Source: JBECKR01 sp040235415 (GTDB lineage: Bacteria > Acidobacteriota > Polarisedimenticolia > Polarisedimenticolales > Polarisedimenticolaceae). From it: a stretch of 9,859 bases of DNA. This document shows positions 1 through 6,616 of the stretch, piece after piece; the first letter of the stretch is position 1; every line of letters starts with the position of its first letter. The notes beneath the pieces were generated by a model. It ran no database searches. It was not told the DNA's origin and was given only the letters and a program-made list of their open reading frames with translations. The stretch spans positions 1 through 9,859 of the forward strand of contig JBECKR010000130.1 of assembly GCA_040235415.1 (NCBI GenBank), written 5' to 3'. A program made the translations under genes and the position numbers.

Positions 1-912
1 CAGCGGCGAGGCGAACGTCATCGCCGCGCCGCTCGCGGGATGCGCGAAGCGCAGCTCGGCGGCGTGCAGCGCGTGGCGGCCGAGCGCGGCGAGCGCGCGT
101 CGCTTGACGGGATCGGCGACGCCGCGCCACATCGGGCCGGCGTAGCGCGAGTCGCCGACCACCGGGTGGTGCAGCGCGGCGAGGTGGACCCGGATCTGGT
201 GCGTCCGGCCGGTGTGCAGCCGGAGCCGCAGCAAGGCGAACCCGGGGAGCGTTTCCTCGGTCGCCCAGTCCGTGCGCGCGGGGCGGGAGCGCGGAGCGGA
301 GACCGCCATCCGCGTGCGGTTCGACGGGCTGCGGCCGATCGGGCGGTCGATCGAGCCCTCCGGCGGCTCGGGATGGCCCCACACGATCGCGCGGTAGATC
401 TTCACGACGTCGCGGCGGGCGAACTGCGCCGCGAGCGCGCGGTGCGCCGCATCGGTCTTGGCGACGACGACGAGGCCGGAGGTGTCGCGGTCCAGCCGGT
501 GCACGATCCCGGGCCGCAGCGCCCCGCCGGCCGGAGCGAGCCGCACGCCGCGGCCCAGGAGGGCGTTGACGAGTGTTCCGCCGCGCACGCCGTGGCCGGC
601 GTGCACCGTCATCCCTGCGGGCTTGTCGACGACGACGAGCTCGTCGTCCTCGTGGACGACCTCGAGCGGAATCGCCTCCGGGAGGGGGCCGTCGGGCTCC
701 GGCGCCGGGATTCGGACCTCCACGGTCGATCCCGGGAACAGGGCCTGGCCCGCCTTGCCGGCCGGCGTGCCGTCGACGAGAACGCGGCCGTCGTCGATCC
801 AACGTCGCAACGCCGAGCGCGTGGGGCCGTCGAGCCGATCGGTCAGAAACCGGTCGAGGCGGATGCCCTCGGCCCCGGCCGGGACGGCCAGGACGACGTT
901 CCGCGCGCTCAC
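1..912 (-). CDS. rluD: RluD-family 23S rRNA pseudouridine synthase, 3' end beyond window
   Basis: This enzyme isomerises uridine to pseudouridine in RNA, most likely in 23S rRNA helix 69 if it is a true RluD. I read 304 codons from a GTG start to the left edge without a stop. An S4-like RNA-binding domain covers about residues 17-62 (RLDRFLTDRL, then RRWIDDGRVLVDG). The catalytic domain starts near residue 83 and has VVDKPAGMTVH (95-104). The signature HRLDRDTSG gives catalytic Asp141, and RLHTGRTHQIRVHL (231-244) is the conserved KI/RTHQIRVH block. The last visible residues (HALHAAELRFAHPASG) are the usual family C-terminus, so few codons should be missing. The GTG start overlaps the lgt stop in a GTGA junction, which implies translational coupling; a GGAG lies 11 bases upstream. 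RluA/RluC subfamily members share these motifs, so the target uridine is inferred from the S4 domain and operon context. Confidence 0.93.
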   Translation of the reverse strand, partial: MSARNVVLAVPAGAEGIRLDRFLTDRLDGPTRSALRRWIDDGRVLVDGTPAGKAGQALFPGSTVEVRIPAPEPDGPLPEAIPLEVVHEDDELVVVDKPAGMTVHAGHGVRGGTLVNALLGRGVRLAPAGGALRPGIVHRLDRDTSGLVVVAKTDAAHRALAAQFARRDVVKIYRAIVWGHPEPPEGSIDRPIGRSPSNRTRMAVSAPRSRPARTDWATEETLPGFALLRLRLHTGRTHQIRVHLAALHHPVVGDSRYAGPMWRGVADPVKRRALAALGRHALHAAELRFAHPASGAAMTFASPL

Positions 913-1733
913 GGTCGCGCCGACTCCGGCCTCGAGCGCCACAGCCGCGCGATCGCGACGATCGCCACGACGATGGCGACGACGGCGACGATCTGGGAGG
1001 TGGACACGAGGCCGCCGAAGTACACCCCGCGGATCGAATCGCCGCGCCAGAACTCGATCGTCCCGCGCGTCAGGGAGTACAGCAGCACGTAGGTCCAGAA
1101 CGTCGTCCCCGACGGCCGGACCCGCCGGCGCCACATGAGCGCGAGAATCCCCGCCAGCACGAGATCGTTGGCGAACTGGATGAGCTGGGTCGGCACGAGC
1201 GGGATGCCGAGCGGCACCCCGGTCTGGGCGTGGGCCGCGGGGTCGGTGAACGTGATCGCGAGCGCGCCGTGGGACGGAACCCCGTAGCAGCACCCCGCGG
1301 AGAAGCACCCCAGGCGACCGATCGCCTGCGCCACGGCCACCGGCGCGACCGCGGCGTCGGCGAGCGGCAGGATCGGGAGGTCGTGCCGCCGGCAGTACCA
1401 CCAGAACGTCGCGGCGCCGAGGATCACTCCCCCCATGAGCACCCCGGCGGAGCGCAGCGTCCCGAGCAGCTCCTCGGGATGCTCGAGGTACAGCCGCCAC
1501 TCGACGAGCACGAGCGCGACCTTGGCGCCGACGAGCCCGGCGAGCACGCTGTAGAACCCGAGGTTGAACACCGTCTCGTCCTTGAGCCCGAGCGTCCGGG
1601 CGCGACGCATGAACCACCACCACGCCAGCACGGTGCCGGAGGCGAACAGCAGGCCGTAGGTCGGGAGGTACAGGTGCGTCGTGCCGACCAGCGGGAGGTC
1701 GTGGACGCCGAAGTCGAGAAGGGTGGGGAACAT
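909..1733 (-). CDS. lgt: Prolipoprotein diacylglyceryl transferase
   Basis: Lgt is an inner-membrane enzyme that moves diacylglyceryl from phosphatidylglycerol to the lipobox cysteine of prolipoproteins, the first step of lipoprotein maturation. The 274 residues are a usual length and hydrophobic throughout, with about seven membrane segments. Recognisable family elements are YGLLF with Tyr26 (equivalent to E. coli Tyr26), the signature GRLGCFSAGCCYG (139-151) with Arg140 matching essential Arg143, and RGTIEFWRGD (223-232) with the C-terminal essential arginine. GLVSTSQIVA (241-250) corresponds to the final conserved GQ segment. Two departures from the E. coli pattern are visible: Met100 stands where E. 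coli has His103, and Cys142 replaces the signature Asn; Cys-rich GCFxAGCCYG forms are, as I recall, common outside gammaproteobacteria. The ATG follows a GAGG at rather long spacing (11 bases). It sits directly after lspA, the next enzyme of the pathway, and its stop overlaps the rluD start. Confidence 0.96.
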   Translation of the reverse strand: MFPTLLDFGVHDLPLVGTTHLYLPTYGLLFASGTVLAWWWFMRRARTLGLKDETVFNLGFYSVLAGLVGAKVALVLVEWRLYLEHPEELLGTLRSAGVLMGGVILGAATFWWYCRRHDLPILPLADAAVAPVAVAQAIGRLGCFSAGCCYGVPSHGALAITFTDPAAHAQTGVPLGIPLVPTQLIQFANDLVLAGILALMWRRRVRPSGTTFWTYVLLYSLTRGTIEFWRGDSIRGVYFGGLVSTSQIVAVVAIVVAIVAIARLWRSRPESARP

Positions 1734-1754
1734 CGCGGATCGATCCTCGGGACA

Positions 1755-1781
1755 GGCCCCGTCTACCGCAACCGCGGGGCC
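1755..1781 (-). repeat. GC-only intercistronic hairpin between lspA and lgt
   Basis: On the transcribed strand, GGCCCCG and CGGGGCC form a perfect 7-base-pair stem around a 13-base loop. It begins 3 bases after the lspA stop codon and ends about 21 bases before the lgt start. There is no following T-run, so it does not look like a complete intrinsic terminator. It may slow ribosomes, protect the upstream mRNA from exonucleases, or partly attenuate lgt-rluD. Function is inferred from position only; in DNA this GC-rich a stem of this size can also arise by chance. Confidence 0.4.
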
Positions 1782-1784
1782 GCG

Positions 1785-2354
1785 TCAGGGATTCCCGGCC
1801 GGGTGCTCGCGCGCGCCGGCGCGAGAGCGGTCGGGGCGAAGGATGTCCAGCACGAGCAGACAGGCGCCGATCACGATGGCGGAGTCCGCGAGGTTGAACG
1901 TCGGCCAGTGCGCCGTACCGAAGCGCGACGTCAGCCAGGACGCGAGCCGTCCGTGGGAAACGTAGACGTCGAGGAAGTCGACGACCTCCCCGCGGAACAC
2001 GCGGTCGAGAAGGTTCCCGACCGCGCCTCCCAGGATCAGCGCGAGCCCGATCTTCGTGCTGCGGTCGGGCTCGTCGGTCCGCGCCAGGAACACCGCGATC
2101 GCGACGATCGCGAGCAGCGGAAACAGCGTCAGCAGCGCGGAGCGCCACGGGTCCGGAAGTCCCCCGAAGTACCCGAACAGCCCGCCGCGGTTGCGCGAGT
2201 ACCACAGATTGAACAGACCCGGGACGACCGCGACCGGGCCCCGACCCTGCAGGGTCGCGTCGACCACGATCTTGCTCGCCTGGTCCACCAGCACGACCGC
2301 GAGGGCGAGCCCGAAGTAGCCCCGCCGTTCGACGAGCGCCGAGCGCAGGCTCAT
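1785..2354 (-). CDS. lspA: Lipoprotein signal peptidase (signal peptidase II)
   Basis: LspA is an inner-membrane aspartyl protease that removes the signal peptide from diacylglyceryl-modified prolipoproteins, acting after Lgt. The 189-residue product has about four membrane segments (near 11-28, 74-91, 102-118 and 157-172). Conserved blocks are LVDQASKI (22-29, Asp24), SRNRGGLFG (53-61, Asn55), GNLLDR (113-118), VVDFLD (124-129) and FNLADSAI (153-160). The catalytic pair is Asp126 and Asp157 by homology. About ten extra residues (SHGRLASWLT region, 133-142) separate the VVDF and FNLAD motifs compared with common family members, lengthening the periplasmic loop beside the active site. The ATG overlaps the ileS stop (ATGA), and a GGAG lies 5 bases upstream within the ileS end, which supports this start and translational coupling. 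Confidence 0.96.
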   Translation of the reverse strand: MSLRSALVERRGYFGLALAVVLVDQASKIVVDATLQGRGPVAVVPGLFNLWYSRNRGGLFGYFGGLPDPWRSALLTLFPLLAIVAIAVFLARTDEPDRSTKIGLALILGGAVGNLLDRVFRGEVVDFLDVYVSHGRLASWLTSRFGTAHWPTFNLADSAIVIGACLLVLDILRPDRSRAGAREHPAGNP

Positions 2355-5344
2355 GCCGTCTCCGCACGCGACAGGATCGCGCGGACGTGCCCGACGCAGC
2401 GCGCGCAGAGGCCGTGGAACCGGTCGGACTCGTCGGCGACGACGTCCTCGGTGATGCTCCAGCAGCGCTCGCACTTGCGTCCCGGAGCGCGAACGATCTC
2501 GACCGCTAGGCCGGGGAACCGCTCGGACCGGATCGCGGCCGGCCCGACCGGCGCGAACTCGACGCCGCTCACGATCAGCACGAATCGCAGGTCGTCGCCG
2601 AACCCGCGCAGGAACCCGGCGAGCTCGGGCGGCGCCTCGAGCCGCACGACCGCCTCGAGCGAGGTCCCGATGAGGCGGTCGCGCCGCGCCGCCTCGAGCG
2701 CGGGGGCGACTTCCCCGCGGACCTCCATGAGCCGGTTCCAGGCATCGAGGAGCTCGCGGTCCTCGGGCGCGTCGAGCGGCTCGGGGAAGCGCGCGGCGTG
2801 CACCGTCGCGTCCGCCCAGGCCTCGCGGCCGGCGAGCGTCTCGAGCTCCTGCCAGATCTCCTCGGCGGTGAAGCACAGCACCGGCGCCATCAGGCGGCAC
2901 AGATCGACCGCGAGGCGGTACAGCACCGTCTGGGCCGAGCGACGCCCGGGGCTGTCGGCCGGGAAGGTGTACAGCCGGTCCTTCAGGACGTCGAGGTACA
3001 CCGCCGAGAGCGTCGAGCCGCAGAAGGCGTGCAGCGCGTGGTACACGACGTGGTACTGGTGCGCCTCGTAGGCCGCGAGCAGCCTGCGCCGCACCTGCTC
3101 GAGCTGCTGCAGCGCCCAGCGGTCGACGGCGTGCAGACGCTCGTACGGCACCCGGTCGCGCTCGGGTTCGAAGCCGTCGAGGTTTCCCAGGAGGTACCGG
3201 AACGTGTTCCGGATCTTGCGATACGCCTCCGCGTTGCGATCGAGGATCTCGTCCGACAGCCGCATGTCGTCGAGGAAGTCGATCATCGACACCCACAGCC
3301 GCAGGATGTCCGCGCCGCGGCGGGCGGCGACGTCGAGCGGCGAGATGGTGTTGCCGAGCGACTTCGACATCTTGCGGCCCTCGCCGTCCAGCGTGAAGCC
3401 GTGCGTCACGACGCCGCGGTAGGGGGCGGCGCCGCGATCGTGGACGGCGACGAGCAGCGACGAGTGGAACCACCCGCGGTACTGGTCGTGGCCCTCGAGG
3501 TAGAGGTCGGCCGGCCACGGCAGCCGCGGGTCGCGACCGAGGACCGCGGCGTGGGACACGCCGGACTCGAACCAGACGTCGACGATGTGGTCGTGGAGCA
3601 CGAGGCCGTCGCGCGAGCCGCAGTAGCGGCACGCGATCCCGTCCGGCACGAGGCGCTCGAGCCGCGCGCGGCCCGAGGGGTAGGGTCGCGGGCGGCCGCC
3701 GTCCGCCGGCAGCCCGAACCAGGCATCGGACCCCTCGGAGAGGAACAGCGCCTCGACGTGCTCGAAGAACCTCGGATCGTCGAGATAGGCGTCGGGGTGC
3801 TCCTCGAAGCACGGCGCGCAGACGACGGCCGGGATCGGCACGCCCCACGCCCGCTGCCGCGAGATGCACCAGTCGGGACGGTTCTCGACCATCTGGGCGA
3901 TCCGCTCCTCGCCGAACGAGGGCAGCCACGCCGAGGCCCGGATCGCGGCGACGGCGCGGTCCCGGAGGCCTCCCGCCTCCATCGCGATGAACCACTGCGG
4001 CGTCGCCCGGAACAGCACGGGGTTCTTGCAGCGCCAGCAATGCGGATAGCTGTGGGGATGGTCCTCGTGGAGCAGCAGCCAGCCGCGCCGGCGGAGGTCG
4101 TCGACGATCGCGGCGTTCGCCTCGAGGACGTGGGCGCCGCCGAGCCAGCTCGGACCCACCTTGGCCGCGACGAACCGGCCGTCGTCGCCGACCGGGTTGA
4201 ACGGCGGCAGGCCGTAGCGCCGGCCGACGGCGAAGTCGTCCGCGCCGTGGCCGGGCGCGGTGTGGACGTTGCCGGTGCCGGCGTCGAGCGTGACGTGCTC
4301 TCCGAGCACCAGCACCCCGGGTCCCGCGCTTGGGCCGTGGGGGGTCGGGTACGGGCGCTCGATCGGGGCGTCGAGCCCGATCCAGGCGTCGCCCTCGCCG
4401 ACGAGCTCGCGACCCGTGAAGCGCGCCACGACCTCCGGGGATCCCCAATCGAGCTTCGCGGCGACCTCCGCGAGCAGCCCCTCGGCCACGATCAGGACCT
4501 CGCCCGCGACGTCGACTCCGACGTAGGGCAGGTCGGGGTGCATCGCGACCGCGAGGTTCGCAGGCAGGGTCCAGGGCGTCGTCGTCCAGATCACGAGCGC
4601 GACGCTGCGGCCGGCGAGAGCCGGAACCCGGCGCTCGAGCCCGCGGACCGGCATCTTCACGTAGATCGAGGGATCGGTGCGGTCCTCGTACTCGACCTCG
4701 GCCTCGGCCAGCGCCGTGCGGCACGACCAGCACCAGTGCACCGGCTTCTCGCCGTGGTACACGGCATGGGCGGTGAAGAACCGGCCGAGCTGGCGGACGA
4801 TCTCCGCCTCGTAGGTGCGGTCGATGGTGCGGTAGATCGCGCGCCGGCTCGGCGCATCGGACTCGCGCTCGGCGCGGTCGAGCTCGCGGTCCCAGAGCAC
4901 TCCGAGCCGCAGGAACTCCCCGCTCTGGACCTCGATGAACTTCTCCGCGTACGCCCGGCAGCGGGCGCGGAACGCGATGCGGTCGAGCGTCGCCTTCCTG
5001 GGTCCGAGCTCCTTGTCCACGCGGTGCTCGATCGGGAGCCCGTGGCAGTCCCAGCCCGGGACGTACGCGGCGTCGCGTCCCATCATGTTGCGCGACTTGA
5101 CGACGAAGTCCTTCAGGATCTTGTTGAGCGCCTGCCCTAGGTGGATGTTCCCGTTGGCGTACGGCGGCCCGTCGTGCAGCACGAACGGCTCCGCGTCCCG
5201 CCGGGCCCGCCGAATCGCGCCGTAGGCGTCCGCGCGCTCCCAGAACCGCTGGATCTCGGGCTCGCGCTGCGGCAGGTTCGCCTTCATCGGGAAGCGCGTC
5301 CGCGGCAGGTTGATCGTGCTTTTAAGTTCAAAGTCCCTGGACAC
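2351..5344 (-). CDS. ileS: Isoleucyl-tRNA synthetase
   Basis: This cytoplasmic class Ia synthetase charges tRNA-Ile and edits misactivated valine. The 997 residues exceed the roughly 930-940 of E. coli IleS. In order: the ATP-site motif is HLGQ (68-71), where HIGH is expected; GWDCHGLPIE (97-106); a CxxC at 205/208; the CP1 editing domain with WTTTPWTLPAN (253-263) and GTGNVHTAPGHGADDF (356-371); a CxxC at 436/439; RQRAWGVPIP (496-505); KMSKS (658-662); the anticodon-binding domain to about 860; and a C-terminal zinc finger with Cys958, 961, 980 and 983. An extra stretch has CxxC pairs at 509/512 and 572/575 that could bind a second metal. The GTG start is chosen because the N-terminus ELKSTINLPRTRFPMKANL aligns with E. 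coli (YKSTLNLPETGFPM) and a GGGG lies 8 bases upstream. It is first in the ileS-lspA-lgt-rluD operon. The short leader leaves no room for a T-box. Confidence 0.98.
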   Translation of the reverse strand: MSRDFELKSTINLPRTRFPMKANLPQREPEIQRFWERADAYGAIRRARRDAEPFVLHDGPPYANGNIHLGQALNKILKDFVVKSRNMMGRDAAYVPGWDCHGLPIEHRVDKELGPRKATLDRIAFRARCRAYAEKFIEVQSGEFLRLGVLWDRELDRAERESDAPSRRAIYRTIDRTYEAEIVRQLGRFFTAHAVYHGEKPVHWCWSCRTALAEAEVEYEDRTDPSIYVKMPVRGLERRVPALAGRSVALVIWTTTPWTLPANLAVAMHPDLPYVGVDVAGEVLIVAEGLLAEVAAKLDWGSPEVVARFTGRELVGEGDAWIGLDAPIERPYPTPHGPSAGPGVLVLGEHVTLDAGTGNVHTAPGHGADDFAVGRRYGLPPFNPVGDDGRFVAAKVGPSWLGGAHVLEANAAIVDDLRRRGWLLLHEDHPHSYPHCWRCKNPVLFRATPQWFIAMEAGGLRDRAVAAIRASAWLPSFGEERIAQMVENRPDWCISRQRAWGVPIPAVVCAPCFEEHPDAYLDDPRFFEHVEALFLSEGSDAWFGLPADGGRPRPYPSGRARLERLVPDGIACRYCGSRDGLVLHDHIVDVWFESGVSHAAVLGRDPRLPWPADLYLEGHDQYRGWFHSSLLVAVHDRGAAPYRGVVTHGFTLDGEGRKMSKSLGNTISPLDVAARRGADILRLWVSMIDFLDDMRLSDEILDRNAEAYRKIRNTFRYLLGNLDGFEPERDRVPYERLHAVDRWALQQLEQVRRRLLAAYEAHQYHVVYHALHAFCGSTLSAVYLDVLKDRLYTFPADSPGRRSAQTVLYRLAVDLCRLMAPVLCFTAEEIWQELETLAGREAWADATVHAARFPEPLDAPEDRELLDAWNRLMEVRGEVAPALEAARRDRLIGTSLEAVVRLEAPPELAGFLRGFGDDLRFVLIVSGVEFAPVGPAAIRSERFPGLAVEIVRAPGRKCERCWSITEDVVADESDRFHGLCARCVGHVRAILSRAETA

Positions 5345-5406
5345 TTGGCGATCCCCGGGTGAAACCGGTAATGTAACACAGCCCCGAGTCCGCGAAAGGC
5401 GCGCCG
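5345..5406. promoter_or_regulatory. Divergent promoter region between ileS and the cysteine desulfurase
   Basis: These 62 bases separate two divergently read operons and must hold both promoters unless these lie inside the genes. On plus, TTGGCG (5345-5350) and TAATGT (5369-5374) are 18 bases apart and precede the GAAAGG ribosome-binding site at 5394-5399, 7 bases before the desulfurase ATG. On minus, TTTCGC (5392-5397) and TACATT (5370-5375) are 16 bases apart, leading to the GGGG at 5353-5356 ahead of the ileS GTG. The two -10 candidates overlap on opposite strands. Each box matches the sigma70 consensus only partly (3 or 4 of 6), so placement is tentative; that promoters exist here follows from the gene layout. 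Confidence 0.45.
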
Positions 5407-6606
5407 ATGCCCAGGGTCTACCTCGACCACAACGCCACGAGCCCTCCGCGGCCCGAGGTTCGCGAGGCGGTGGCGCGCGCGCTCCAAGCGCTCGCCGGGA
5501 ACCCGTCGTCGATGCACGCCGAGGGACGGGAGGCCCGCGCGCTGCTCGAGGACGGCCGGGAGCGCGTCGCGGCGCTGACCGGCATGCCGCCGGGGAGCCT
5601 CGTGTTCACGAGCGGCGGATCGGAGGCGCTCGAAGCCGCGGTGCGCGGGGTTTGCGACCGCGCCCCGGCCAACATCCGGCGCATCCTGGTCTCGGCGGTC
5701 GAGCACTCGGCGGTCCTGGAGGCGGTGCGGGCGTACGCCCGGCGCGGCTTCGAGGTCGACGAGCTGCCGTGCGACCGCGAGGGCCGGGTCGAACCCGAGG
5801 CGTTCCGCGAACGCCTCGGCCTCGGACGCACGACCGCGCTCGTGGCGCTCCAGGGCGCCAACAACGAGACCGGGGTCCTGCAGCCGATCGAGGAGGTCGG
5901 CAGGCTCTGCCGCCTCGCGCACGTCCCGTTCCTGGTCGACGCGGTGCAGCTCGCCGGCAAGGTCGCGTTCGACCCGCGCGAGGTGTTCGCCGATCTCGTC
6001 GCGGTGTCGGCCCACAAGCTGGGCGGACCGCAGGGGGTCGGCGCGCTCGGCGTGCGCGAGGGGTTCGTGCTGGCTCCGCTGATCCACGGCGGCGCCCAGG
6101 AGAAGCGCCGGCGCGGCGGCACGCCGCCCGTCGCTCTCGTCGCCGGCTTCGGCGCGGCGGCCGAGAGCGCGCTCGCGGAGCTGAAGGAAGAGTCGTCGCG
6201 GCTGCTGCGGCTGCGGGCCCGGATCGAGACCGTGCTCCGCGATCGCTTCCGCGACGTCCGGTTCCACGGCCAGGTGGCGCCGCGCCTCCCGAACACGGTC
6301 AACTTCTCGCTCCCGGGCGCGCCGGGCGAGACGCTCGTGATCGCGCTCGACGTCGCGGGGTTCGCGGTCTCGACCGGCTCGGCGTGCGCCTCGGGCGCCG
6401 TCGAGCCGTCCCACGTGCTCCGTGCCATGGGGGTCGACGACGACGAGGCGCGCGGCGCGGTCCGGGTGTCGATGGGCTGGAGCACGACGCGCGACGACGT
6501 CGAGCTCTTCCTGGAGGCGCTTCCGGACGTGGTCGCGCGGGTGCGCGCCGCGGCGGCCGACGACGGTACCGGCCGCCGCCTTGACGGTCCGCGACGCCGC
6601 CGCTAG
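5407..6606 (+). CDS. Cysteine desulfurase, NifS/IscS class, probable sulfur donor to MnmA
   Basis: This PLP-dependent enzyme converts cysteine to alanine, leaving a persulfide on its active-site cysteine for delivery to a sulfur acceptor. The 399 residues are a normal length. YLDHNATSP (5-13) is the family N-terminus, VEH (98-100) contains the His that stacks on PLP, and NNETG (152-156) and VDAVQ (177-181) line the cofactor. SAHKLGGPQG gives Schiff-base Lys204. RRRGGTPPV (234-242) is the phosphate-binding RSGT-like segment. STGSACASGAVEPSHVL (322-338) gives nucleophile Cys327 in the long-loop group I arrangement. GGSEA (70-74) replaces the commoner GATES/N. The tail is a short arginine-rich extension (RRLDGPRRRR). 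The start is supported by GAAAGG 7 bases upstream. mnmA begins 10 bases after its stop, which suggests dedicated tRNA thiolation as for B. subtilis YrvO. No iscU, iscA or iscR gene is in the window, so a general Fe-S role cannot be excluded. Confidence 0.94.
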   Translation: MPRVYLDHNATSPPRPEVREAVARALQALAGNPSSMHAEGREARALLEDGRERVAALTGMPPGSLVFTSGGSEALEAAVRGVCDRAPANIRRILVSAVEHSAVLEAVRAYARRGFEVDELPCDREGRVEPEAFRERLGLGRTTALVALQGANNETGVLQPIEEVGRLCRLAHVPFLVDAVQLAGKVAFDPREVFADLVAVSAHKLGGPQGVGALGVREGFVLAPLIHGGAQEKRRRGGTPPVALVAGFGAAAESALAELKEESSRLLRLRARIETVLRDRFRDVRFHGQVAPRLPNTVNFSLPGAPGETLVIALDVAGFAVSTGSACASGAVEPSHVLRAMGVDDDEARGAVRVSMGWSTTRDDVELFLEALPDVVARVRAAAADDGTGRRLDGPRRRR

Positions 6607-6616
6607 CGTTCCGGCG

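Noticed and set aside
955..1005. Simple repeat of GAC/GCGACGATC-like units near the end of lgt
   Set aside because: It encodes the last hydrophobic Lgt helix (alternating Ile, Val and Ala), so protein composition explains the repetition.
573..3071. 832-codon plus-strand open frame across rluD, lgt, lspA and the ileS end
   Set aside because: It crosses four conserved minus-strand genes and their junctions, has a biased Arg/Pro-rich composition, and no recognisable motif. It is a shadow of GC-rich coding sequence.
2355..4733. Long minus-strand open frame fused ahead of lspA
   Set aside because: The part upstream of the lspA ATG is an alternative frame of ileS. LspA homology begins exactly at the ATG that overlaps the ileS stop, with its own GGAG.
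2798..5140. 780-codon plus-strand open frame inside ileS
   Set aside because: It lies wholly antisense to intact ileS, and its Arg/Asp/Val-rich translation shows no family features.
5345..5406. T-box riboswitch upstream of ileS
   Set aside because: Only 62 bases separate ileS from the divergent gene, too short for a T-box leader, and no AGGGUGGNACCGCG-like sequence is present.
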